From Armillaria gallica (taxonomy: Eukaryota; Basidiomycota; Agaricomycetes; Agaricales; Physalacriaceae): 64,000 bases of DNA. A program made the position numbers and the translations under genes. The notes below the pieces were generated by a model, which saw only the letters and a program-made list of their open reading frames with translations, did not search any database and was not told the origin of the DNA. Position 1 is the first letter of the stretch, and every line of letters starts with the position of its first letter. Positions 54,601 through 64,000 of this stretch are shown piece by piece. Location of the stretch: NCBI GenBank assembly GCA_037576215.1, contig JBANDB010000005.1:496001-560000 (forward strand), in the 5' to 3' direction.

Positions 54601-56985
54601 CACTTTTCAAGCATGTCAGCGTTTACCATCACTGCGGACCTCATCCTTTCGGATTCCAAGAGTATGAAAGATCTCTCTCTCATGATGAAATTCAGCCACA
54701 GATGCATCAATTTTGATGAGATCTTCTTCATCAATCACTGAATGACACACACAGTAGCAAAATTCCATGAATGCTGCAAGTGCTCAGACCATGGGTGGTG
54801 GTACATCACCAGCAATAGCTGGGATATAAACCTGTCAGAAAATGATGAGCCTTATTGTCTGAGACTATGCATATGGTACTGTACAAACCTTCATTAGTGC
54901 TTTAGAGTCATCACCTGTCCATTGCTTAAAGCCATGTCCTTCAGAAAATAACTGTGAGCCAGGAAAAGGTGGTACAGCAGCAATCCTATAGAGATATGGG
55001 ATCAGGAGTTAATCGTTAATCACATGGCTGAGAATATACCAGCGGTCAATGTCTGCCAATATTTGTACTGCTTCCTGTGGGGTATTAGCAGTCTTGATGT
55101 AGTCTTCAACCCATGTTACTAAATGTTCCTTAAATGTTCCCTTGATGATTTGGTGAAAAAGATCAGGTGACAGAAGTTCATGAATATCAGCTTGAGGGAA
55201 CCCAGATGTGAATGGCTGCAGATAATCAAATATAAAGACAACAGGAAATTCAGGGAACTGGGCAAGTACCATTGTTCCATCAATAATCCCATAATCATCT
55301 CACATTTCCTTTGAGGACATAGCATGAGCACAAGCAGCTGTGTGTTCAAGTGTCCTTTGCCCCCCAGGACCATCTAAATTGTGATGTGAGGCAGTACACC
55401 TTTGATGTTGAGCTATGGAGACATATAAAAGATGCACAAATAATATACCAAGGACACCAGCCTTATACAATGCAGGCTAACAAGGCTTGCTCAGGGTAGT
55501 CGGCAATATATGGTCCTAGTCCATATATGGTTTGGCAGTAATGTCCATCACCATAGCATAGAACTTTGAGGGTTTCCATACCAGGCCACAATGACTCAAA
55601 TATTGCCTGGAGTGAGCCATGGAAGATCTGAAGATGGAAGGTTTGAAACTCAGGGCTATCTTGATGTTCACGATCCACTAAAAAGAGAAAAAGGAGCAGT
55701 CAATATATCACATGCTCAAGTAAGGGAAGGTGGGAAACTTACTCTTAGGTACAGAGAGAAAGCCAAGGAGAGAAACTCCATTGCGACGTGCATGGCAGAC
55801 ATTATTATGGATTAGGCCATTAGATGCATATAGCAGGTAATATTCATTCTGTCCTGTCGCAACTGAGATGGTGGTTTTATCACTGCCGACAATGACAGGA
55901 CAGTAGGTAATATTGCTAAGACCAAGTTCATTGGAAATATGATCCTGTGAATGAAGACCCAAGTTAATAAAACTATGCAAAATATGACAAATATAAAAGA
56001 AGTATATACTGCCTGCCACCAAGCCCAATTACCCGACATAAAATCTTGGTAACAACATCTTCCTTGCCCATCAGTCACATGTTTTGGTAAGAAGTCCATC
56101 TCTTTAGCAAAGTTGGGGTTGGCCAGTTGGGTTTTGAGGACCTCACAAGGATCATGGAAGAAAACCTCATACTCTGTGGTCTTCCAAGATGGCAGTGAAT
56201 CAGTTTCAATCTTGCCTTGATAGGACACAGAAAATGATTGCCATGGCACACTGCCTATCATTGTAGCATCAATGCTGCTATACAGATCATTAGAGTTGAT
56301 GAAAGGCAGGCTATCCTGATCATGCATCTTTGCAGACCATATTTGAAGAAAGGTCATTGATCTGACTAGCAGGCATCTGATTGTGCTGATATAGCAGGTC
56401 AGCAAGTTCAAACGAAGCATGATCCTCAAAAGGTGTAAAATCGTCTAGAGGTCCATACATAAGCAGTGGTGGTGGGGTTCCATCTGGAAGAACATTACCC
56501 TTGCTATCACAGGGCTTCCCTGAAGACAATATGAGATCAAGGCATAACACCAAAATAGATTCCACATACCATTAACAGCTGGGTGATACTCAACAGATTC
56601 CTATATTTTGTCATCTTCTTCCTCAGCATCATGTAGAGGACTTCCTGCAGGACTTGGCACATTGAGATGTCCACTATCATTAGATTTCCCATGCTCTGAT
56701 AGCTGCAATGGACTTGCTGGTGCAAGCCAAGCCTGAGAATGGTGTGTCTGTATAGTGGGACCAAATGAGAGACTGTGAAATTTGCATGATGCCAGGTGAA
56801 TGGATACACTGTTAGCTGAGGAGAAGTAGCATGTGCAACCAAGCACTTTGTTCTTGCAAGGAATGGTCTTTCATTTCAGCACTCTCCGCATAGTTGAGTT
56901 GATTGAGACAGTTGGACATCAGAGGATGAATTAGTATGTCACACTATTGGTTGGACTTTGTAAAAAAAAATCAACTTGATGTGAC

Positions 56986-59170
56986 ATGGCAGCCCAGCAC
57001 TGTTACCTACTCACCTTTCCATTGTCTGCTTCTATGCCTCCTCACTGTTTGAAAAAAGCTCTTGATCTTTCTTCTACAATGGTAAAAAAGCCTGTAGTGG
57101 AGAAGATGCAGCTGTGTAGCAGTAACAAAGGGTGCCATCCTGGAACTGTTGATGATTGGGAGCATCCTGATGATGTCAAAACACTTGGTGAAAAGATCAA
57201 AAAACAAGAACAAAAAAAGGTTGATAGCACTAAACTATAGGTACAAAGGGACAAGACCAAGGTAGATGTAGCTATTCTTGAGGATGCGCTTTGTCGGGAG
57301 GATGTGGCTTGAGAGTTGACAGGGCATTGCCCTGCTAGCATCAAAAAATGTGTCCCTTCCACTAAGAACAAAGCAGGTCAGTTCAATGTTGATATGGTGG
57401 CATATCATACTCACTCTCATGCTCCAGGCAATGTCATTGATCCTTAGCTCAATGTTGCTGCTCCCCCATCCTTGTCGAACTAGATGTTGCAACCAGAGAT
57501 CTCAGTGACTTCAACAAATGAGGAAATCCAAGAGCATACTAGTACTGCCCAACAAAGTCAGTAAATTTGATACTGTGAGATTATACTACTCACAATAGCC
57601 AAGAAGAAATTTCTCATATGCAAGACCTTACAGTGCTCACTGGTGGTGATGAATCAGATAAAGAGTCAGATGAGTACTTACCTCATGGAGATCACATTGA
57701 TGCCACCAAGGTGGGGAAGCCGGTGATCAAATTGGGACCAAAGCCCAGGCCAGTAAAAGTCTCCACATGTACCACTATTGCCAATAGTAGATCCACCAAG
57801 GAGGGTGTGGCCACACCCAAGCTTTCTTTGCCAATATCAGGACCTGAATCCAAAGTGGAGACTATCATGGCACCCAAAATGTGTCCTGAAATATAAGAGT
57901 CAAGTCTACCATGTATCTCTTATATTTTGTTTTGTTGAAGCTGCTAATAACCCAGATTTTCCAGCCTGTGCTCTGATGATGGACCTATTCCTCCCAAGGT
58001 GCAAATACTGCCTACAAAGAAGCAAAAAGTCAAGACCAAAACTGCAGATCCAGTTAAGATCTCAGAGCCTGCTGGCAAGTTAGCAAAGAACTGGGAACAG
58101 AAAAAGAGTGGAAATTGACCTCAGACTGGAAAGAAAGGTGTGCATGCAGAGGTCTTCAGTCAACTGCTATTATGCTGATGCTCCATTTTATACTACGGAT
58201 GCAAGAAATGAAGAGAACGATTCACTTGTTAAAGCTGGCAGAATGGTTGAAGATAATGAAGATATTAAACCAGAATTCATCAACGTCAACAAGACAAAGG
58301 GAAAAGGCTTAACAGACCAAAAAACAGTGGGTATATATCTTCCTGTGCTTTTAATTATAAGCTAATCATTATGTTCCAGGATGTCATCAAAATAGTCAAG
58401 AAAGATGGTCCAATCATGACAGCAAAACAGGCACATAATGGCAAGAACAAATGGACCATGAATGACTTGCCAGGTGGCACTCAGAACACTTTCAGCAAGA
58501 GAATTATTCCCTTTCTTCATGAGAAAGTGGGGCAATCAACGACTCCTTGGGCCTCACTATCTGTTGAGGATGTTCAGGAGGCAGTTAATATGGAGTTTGG
58601 AAGGACCAAGTACTGCATGGCAGAGAAGGGCACATGGATGAGCCTGGTATGTCACTTATACCATTAAGCCATTGATTAACACTTCATTTGATGCCAGGCC
58701 AATTATTGAATCACTGATTTCCATCACGACATTTGTGTCAAGGTGGAAAAGGCAGTTGAGGCCTTTATTCAAGAACACTGCAATCGGCTCTCAACACCCA
58801 AGCTTATTGGACAATATATGACCTACCTAATCACATCAACATCTCCAGAGGGGAATGTAGGTTCCAGCTCACTGTTTATGTGGAAAGTTTGGAAGGACGA
58901 TGGAGCAAAGAGAAGGGTATGTCCTCTTTTTATGACAATTTACACTGTCTCAGTATACAACTAGGGAATGTTTTGTCACAAGTTGATCATTCAGGTCATG
59001 GCTAAGGCCCATTTCATGGTGCTGGGGCTCATGGACAATATCTCGATGATTCTGTACCAGAAAGGTGCACTATTACTCACTGGGCAGGCGGTATGAGGAC
59101 TTCATTGCTCATAATCTATTAATGACTCACAATATTACCACAGGTAGAGCATGCAATTTCTATGTGGACT
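56986..59170 (+). pseudogene. Agaricomycetes high-copy TE-associated ORF (uncharacterised family)
   Basis: Plus strand, several exons. The N-terminal part from 56,986 has a Lys/Glu-rich helix (GEKIKKQEQKKVDSTKL, a TAG, VQRDKTKVDVAILEDALCRE) with further TGA/TAG stops in the same frame to about 57,560. The linker ESDEYLPHGDH and GPKPRPVKVST follows. The conserved core starts at about 58,370: WTMNDLPGGTQNTFSKRI, WASLSVEDVQEAVNMEFG, TWMSL, then across an intron YRITDFRHDI, VEAFIQEHCNRL, MWKVWKDDGAKRR, and after another intron VMAKAHFMVLGLMD and AVEHAISMWTTG. This order matches a lineage-expanded, function-unknown family common next to transposons in agarics. Most stops fit CAG-to-TAG or CGA/TGG-to-TGA. 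Confidence 0.7.
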
Positions 59171-59839
59171 ACTGGTGTGTTTGTTACAGCTGTTTTAGTA
59201 ATTATATGGAAATCTAGTTTATGAAAAATGTGTGTGGTTGTATTTGGCTCACCCATGCCAGCCATCAATGTGGGCATTGATGTGTCTAGCATCTTCTTCC
59301 TTTCCACCGTCATGGCTCCTCAGCAATCCCAGTCTCCAGAGCCTTAAGAACGTCCAACCCAGATATACATTACATTTTCTTTGACAACAACAACACCCAG
59401 CACTGCCCCTTCCACAAAGAAGTCAGCAGCAGCTTGAAAGATCCTGGAGTTTTCGAAGACAAAAACATTTGACTATCAATTCTCAGGCCATACTCCTGCT
59501 CTTGAATCATACACCACATTTACCACTGCTCTACTTACTCACTCTGCCTCTGCAAAGTACATTCCCCTTCTTAAAAAGAAACGATAGATATCATTCAAAA
59601 TGTCGACCAAAAAAATGTATGTGCTAACACTCTTTTCTGCAAACATAACTTACCTTTCATTTCTAGCAAAAATAATGCATCAATGTTGAAACTTCTGAAG
59701 AATGTCATCAAATCATCAAGAAGAGTGTCATTTGGGATGCTGGGGCAGTGAAGGAGATCTACATTTGGTTGAAAATAGATCCTGTAAAGGTTCTCTGGTC
59801 AAAGGTGCATGCTTTTCTCATTGAGCAATGCTTGTTGCT
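59171..59839 (+). other. Decayed 3' part of the preceding ORF; no separate gene
   Basis: Coding-like fragments (VVFGSPMPAINVG-type text, DYQFSGHTPALESYTTFTT, SASAKYIPLLKKK) between stops. Probably the decayed C-terminus of the TE ORF and its spacer. Confidence 0.35.
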
Positions 59840-60963
59840 AACCATTTGTCAAGCACAATGTTGCTGAGGATTCAGACAATGACAATCAGTCAATCTATGA
59901 TGAGGTACCACTCTTCTACTCTTTTGCATGATAGTGCTGACAGTGTACAGGATGAAAATAAGAATGTGGAGATTCTGGATGAACTAGCTCATGCATGGAA
60001 GCTCCTTACTGACAAGTGGGGGAATCACCATAACCAGCACCTAACCTACATTGATCCTCATTGTGGTATCAATAGACTGGGGCCCTCATTGTGGTATCAC
60101 TTGGGAACTTACCAACCCCCAGATTGACACATGGGTTCACCATATTGTATGTCATTACAACATTATTCTTTGCCTATGATTCACTAACCAATGTTTGTCA
60201 GGCCAATGCCAAGGCAACTGTCAATGACCCGCTAGCTATTCCAGAATTTGATGAGGAGTACCAACAGCCAGCCATTCCCATTCACAAACAACCCAACCGC
60301 CTGGCAAGCATTGCTGAATCTGCCGGTGAGCTCTCACCAGTGTCTGAGCTAGGATACACCATCAACATTCTCCAAAGCATTGCCAACATACTCATAAATG
60401 GCACCCAGAAGCTGTCAGCAGATACTACAACACAAGGATCCATAGCCATCGTCTCCTAGTCACCTGTCAACAGCCCTTCAAAGCTTCCACATTTCCTCAC
60501 CTACACCAAGAGCAAAGGTGTACATTGTGCTTTCCAGTACCAGACTGTTCTGAAAGGGGTGGACTTTGGCTCTGACATCCTACTGCTTGTTGGTACTGAT
60601 AGTCTGACCAACCTTGGAGTGTTGGATGGTGATGCCATCAGGCTGAAGTCCTTAGCAGCTGACTGGTGGAAAAGCCCAGAGGTAAGACATCAAAGTGAAC
60701 CAGTGAAGCATCTGATTGAACCTGCTTTGGATGAGGAAGCTCCACCTGCCAAATGTTATTGCTTTGAAAAGCATTGGCCAGATGATCAAGGGGCCTGCAC
60801 CCTGTTTGGCTCAGGTACCAAGGAGATTGAGGATGATGCTGAGCCGAACAACTTTGCATTGTTTTATCACTGCAAGATATGGAATATGATGGTTGAATTA
60901 CCACCACACCTCAAGCCAATCCTTGATGGTGAAGATGGGCCCAATATTCAGGCTGGTTGGTAA
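59840..60963 (+). pseudogene. SAM-domain-like TE-associated ORF
   Basis: The main frame runs from about 60,091 to TAA at 60,961-60,963 with one internal TAG at 60,457-60,459. The upstream part contains PEFDEEYQQPAIPIHKQPN and SELGYTINILQSIANIL. After the stop, PSKLPHFLTYTKSKGVHCAF, FGSDILLLVGTDSL and LTNLGVLDGDAIRLKSLA form a SAM-like helical domain (long final helix, G-D-A-x-x-L-K). A C-terminal domain follows: CYCFEKHWPDDQG, CTLFGSGTK, FYHCKIWNMMVELPPHLKPI, ILDGEDGPN. Proteins of this layout are frequent in repeat-rich agaric genomes, often near the preceding ORF family. The role is unknown. One CAG-to-TAG change would account for the only stop. Confidence 0.6.
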
Positions 60964-61688
60964 GATTATTTCTCAATTTCTTGGGACTGTGTATTCTTTG
61001 TTGAATGTCTGTATTTGCTTTGACTGTGGTTTTTCCATTGCTTTGCTACTGCATGCTTTTGTAACCCCTTGCTGTATCCATTATATCATGTCACTTTTCC
61101 TTTCTTTCACATTACTCTGGATGGATAGATACAAGTCTGGACTGCTGTTGTTGGAAATGGTAAATATGGTTCAGACCTTGGTATTTTAATTCAAATGACT
61201 CATAACAGACTAGTGACTTGCTGCGACTAGGTATAACTACTATGACTATTCATGACTCAGATGGATGCCATTATGACTCACAATTGTATGTTAGCTTTAG
61301 TTTATAAAGGCAGTAACTGTACAAAGATAGATACGATTTCTTTCCTGCCCATAAAGTGTGACCTTAAGATTGGACCTGTGTCAGGCCAGAGGGAGTGTGA
61401 CTTGGATCAAAGTAATCAACTCAGCCTTCTTCAAGCCTTATCATTGACTCGTACACCTTAGAACAAGCACCCTTGTTGCTAAGAGCCTTCAACAACAACA
61501 CACCAATGATGTTCGACACCTCAATCCATTGAGGATCACTAAGAGTATTGACCAGAACTTAAAGCAACACAACTAAGACATCAGTGAAGCTTTACAGTCA
61601 TTGCATATTAGAAATTCTCATGTCTGTATTACATCACAATTCAAACAGATGGACTTTATTGTATGTAGCTGGAAGAGTAAAAGTAGCC
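60964..61688. other. No recognisable gene
   Basis: AT-rich, short ORFs only. It probably includes the end of the Tc1-type element whose transposase begins at the right, but no terminal repeat was identified. Confidence 0.3.
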
Positions 61689-62658
61689 TCATGCTTTCCC
61701 TGGTGTAATGTTCCTAATAGTCTTCTCAATGATTGTCAATCCTTCATCTGTCCAATGGTGCCACAAAAAAGCCTTGATGGCAGAAAATGCCTGTTCAATT
61801 GGATTGAAATCTGGGGAGTATGGAGGTAGAAAGATAAGCTTGCATCCTATCAGCAGAAAATAAGGTGAAGATTATTAGAGTACAAGAAAAAAGGGAATGC
61901 ATGGGCCTCCTCCTCAACAAGCTGTCGGACTTCCTCAGAATGATGAATACTACAATTATCCATGAGAAGCACACTATGTGGGCTAGGGAAAGGGTTCATC
62001 AATGGAATCTAGACAGAAATAAGCATCAAGAATGTGACAATGGAACAGGAACTCACTGCTTTCTTTCGCAAAAAGTCTACAAATTTCTCCAAAGTCAAAG
62101 AGCCAGGGATGATGTCATAGGCAATAATTCCATCAAGCATGAGAATGGAAAGGATGGAATATTGCTTTCCATGAACGAAATGCCTGTGTTATACACACTG
62201 CATGCCCTTGAGGGACCAGCCATACTTCTGAGCAGATGTCCAGTTGTTTTTCCCTGCTTCATCACAGGACATAAGCATGTGAGCACTGAGCTGAGGATTC
62301 TGGTGAAAGAGGGCAGCCAGCTAGAGTTGAAAGCGAGCACATTCCAGACTGTTACACTCTCTTGCTTGCCCAGAGACACATTTTCAAGAGAAATGAAGGT
62401 GATAAAAGGCATGCAAGAGTGCTGGTGCAGATAGATGGATACCATGTGCTTGGAAAAGATGGTCTTGGACTTCATCAAGGTAGCTGCAGTTTTTAGATTG
62501 AAGGAGATTGAAATGAATCTTTGGAAGTTGGAGAGGCACTGATAGACCAAAGTCTTCTTGATGTCAAGGATATTGCATATCTCCTTGATTGGATAATGTT
62601 GCTTGAAGAAGAGGGAAGGAATGTGTTGCTTCAGGTCAAGAGATTTTTTTGAGGGCAT
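61689..62658 (-). pseudogene. Tc1/mariner-type DDE transposase relic
   Basis: Minus strand. The start MPSKKSLDLKQHIPSLFFKQ leads into an HTH with YPIKEICNILDIKKTLVYQ. After a frame change the catalytic part reads MSCDEAGKNNWTSAQKYGWS, a stop (TGA), YSILSILMLDGIIAYDIIPG, SLTLEKFVDFLRKK, then NPFPSPHSVLLMDNCSIHH with EEVRQLVEEEA, and after an intron-like gap [31 protein letters not shown], ending at TGA. The Asp of DEAGKN, the Asp of MDNCSIHH and the acidic residue of the SPDFNPIE block are the DDE/D triad. The intron donor before CKLIF is no longer GT. Stop plus frameshift make it inactive. Confidence 0.88.
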
Positions 62659-62826
62659 AGCTATGATGACAAGTGTGGCACAGGCAACCACACAACATTT
62701 GGCAGGTTGTACCTTCCAAAACAAATATGACCACATACATTTTTAAAAACCAGGTTTCTGCAGAGTTATTAAAAGAGCTGTAATACCACCGCTTCTGCAT
62801 TTTCAAGGCAAAACTTTGATGACATC

Positions 62827-63279
62827 ATGGAAGAATTCCCTCTCAACCCAGCAGATTGCACCAAGTATGGCAAGGATGCCTGGAAAAAGAGCATCAAGAC
62901 CAAGCATGTATCAATCTACCAAGCAACCTTGGATTCTTGGAGCGAGGCAAAGTGGAACGAGCTGCTTACTGAAGTTAAACAGGCTGTCAAGACCAGCACA
63001 TCCAAGAAAAGGCACAAAATATTGACTTCTGCATGGTCGGCCCTGCCAGACATTGTTGAAGAAGAGGCAGACATCGTGTTCAGGTCTGATCCTCCAGAGC
63101 TGGACAAGGATGAGGACTCAGGAGACTGTAGAGGGAGCATGGGTACTGCAGATGAGTCGGCAGCAGAGGATAGCAATGTAAATGTGGCCAGTGATGTGGC
63201 AGCTGTGAGTGCCATGACTGTGACTATGCCATCAAGTGATGTACTGTCAGACTCCGAGTCTGACATGGCTGTTGATTAG
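62827..63279 (+). CDS. Hypothetical 150-aa acidic-tailed protein
   Basis: Open from ATG 62,827 to TAG 63,279 without interruption. The N-terminal half is basic and helical (MEEFPLNPADCTKYGKDAWK, YQATLDSWSEAKWNELL, then a Lys-rich STSKKRHK). The C-terminal half is acidic and Ser-rich (EEEADIVFRSDPPELDKDED, DVLSDSESDMAVD). It could be the last exon of a larger TE-coded protein, since such acidic tails follow helical domains in agaric repeat ORFs. No family is recognised. It is divergently arranged with the Tc1-type relic, 168 bp apart. Confidence 0.45.
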   Translation: MEEFPLNPADCTKYGKDAWKKSIKTKHVSIYQATLDSWSEAKWNELLTEVKQAVKTSTSKKRHKILTSAWSALPDIVEEEADIVFRSDPPELDKDEDSGDCRGSMGTADESAAEDSNVNVASDVAAVSAMTVTMPSSDVLSDSESDMAVD

Positions 63280-63560
63280 CACAAGCATGACACCATTGTT
63301 CATGTATCTGGGTAGCATTGTTTCAGTGTAATTGTGACATCTTTGTTGTACTGAAGCATAGTAGACTGTCAATTTATCCTAGTCTTTGCATGAAATTTGT
63401 GGTCTTTAATTAATTATTTACATCTTATTCAAGACAAACAAGTCTTTAGAAAGCTGAGAAAGTTCTTGCCAAGAACATGTACCTCACTTGTGATACACCT
63501 GCTGGATGTACACCCTTAAAAACATGTGTAACTTAACATTTTCAAGCAATATAATCAGAA
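63280..63560. other. No recognisable feature
   Basis: AT-rich, no ORF of note. Confidence 0.3.
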
Positions 63561-63599
63561 TACATTGTGCCAATGAGTAAGACACAGGAAGAAAGTACC

Positions 63600-63970
63600 T
63601 CATTGGAAGATAAAAGGTTCACCTGGTAACTTCAAAATGAGCTGTTCTAACACTTGGATAGAAGATTGGGTATTCTACCCGGTAGACCAAGAGTCCAGGT
63701 TGTGCCTCACATGGTGTAATCACCCAGCATTCTGGCAGAAGTCATCAGATCACCTGGTTGTGATCTAGTACAATCAATCGACCTGGTAAGCCACAGATGA
63801 GATAATATCTGCCAGGTAGAGCATTTATGTTCACCAGGCTGGGTCAGCAAGCATATTAGTCAGTAGTAAAAAGGATTGGTAATAGTGTATCAGTAGGATA
63901 GTATAGATACAGGTCATGTATCTAGTGGGGGAACAGGTTTCTGACCCCCCTGAACACTACCAGGCGAATA
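63600..63970. repeat. Cluster of ACCTGGTA-type words
   Basis: Variants of CACCTGGTA or its complement TACCAGGTG occur at least seven times in both orientations (near 63,620, 63,678, 63,751, 63,781, 63,811, 63,834 and 63,958). No coding content. Confidence 0.55.
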
Positions 63971-64000
63971 GTACAGGTTTATTGGTTAAGAGCTTCAAGT

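Larger units (their letters stand above)
52421..56846 (-). pseudogene. Plavaka-type (CACTA superfamily) transposase relic
   Basis: Minus strand, collinear with Plavaka transposases. In order: FEDHASFELADLLYQHNQMP; DLYSSIDATMIGSVPWQSFS; FMSGNWAWWQA; GSDKTTISVATGQNEYY; NGLIHNNVCHARRNGVSLL; IYGLGPYIADYPEQALLA; DDYGIIDGTM; ADIHELLSPDLFHQIIKG; FKQWTGDDSKALMK; PAIAGDVPPPMV, a stop, ALAAFMEFCY; DASVAEFHHERE (near 54,680). The text then breaks, and the C-terminus resumes at about 52,680-52,421 with GEWIMSVIHLDCIVHAAHLI and FFVNKYADHHAHEIAF to a stop. Introns such as that before PFTSGFPQ still look functional. A frameshift near 56,350 and several stops show it is dead. The missing part and 1.9 kb of unrelated sequence lie between 52,690 and 54,600. 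Confidence 0.85.

Noticed and set aside
62095..62736. 213-codon ORF as an intact transposase
   Set aside because: Only the N-terminal HTH lies in this frame; the DDE motifs are in another frame with an internal stop, so the gene is broken.

Overview
The window reads as nuclear DNA of a basidiomycete fungus, most likely an agaricomycete. The clues are very short introns (about 45-55 nt), transposon families typical of that class (Plavaka-type transposase, an Agaricomycetes high-copy ORF, a TE-associated dioxygenase-like ORF), a HET-domain gene of agaricomycete type and OXR1/TLDc copies. Almost nothing here looks like an intact working gene. It is a graveyard of decayed host genes and mobile elements.

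Left arm (about 0.8-19.5 kb, GC-richer by eye). Most recognisable pieces are broken host genes on the minus strand that still carry their introns: an UNC-93-like transporter (0.9-1.7 kb), an unidentified secreted protein (2.2-2.8 kb), a GT90/CAP10-type glycosyltransferase (2.9-3.4 kb), AP-2 mu clathrin adaptor (4.7-5.4 kb, split by a 234-bp TA-flanked MITE), cytosolic asparaginyl-tRNA synthetase (7.7-9.4 kb, split by a foreign exon block encoding a membrane protein), an F-box-like protein (13.3-14.6 kb) and the 5' half of an endopolygalacturonase (15.8-16.3 kb). At 11.1-12.8 kb lies the most unusual object: five tandem units, each with tRNA-type A-box, B-box (degenerate in unit 4) and an oligo-T run, four of them with a conserved GC-rich hairpin. 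It is a candidate Pol III small-RNA or tandem SINE array.

Middle (19.5-28.4 kb). An AT-rich, stop-riddled element remnant (19.6-22.4 kb) is followed by GC-richer sequence with diverged duplicated blocks and minus-strand exon-like segments I cannot name.

Right arm (28.4-64 kb, AT-richer) is dominated by repeats. An OXR1-like TLDc gene occurs in four copies (29.3, 31.7, 43.2 and 50.9 kb), all broken, mostly by C-to-T/G-to-A type changes. Two of them sit in a duplicated segment of about 3 kb. Comparing the two segments reveals a 6.3-kb terminal-inverted-repeat insertion (35,912-42,199) that contains a 1.24-kb stretch with 17 ACTAGT hexamers. A HET-domain gene (46.2-48.0 kb) runs in one frame with only four TGA stops. 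Beyond it lie a Plavaka/CACTA-type transposase relic (52.4-56.8 kb) with nested sequence, an Agaricomycetes TE ORF with a SAM-domain-like companion (57-61 kb) and a Tc1/mariner-type transposase relic (61.7-62.7 kb). tRNA-derived SINE-like copies with B-boxes are scattered through 30-45 kb.

All family names come from reading the translations by eye. No database search was possible.
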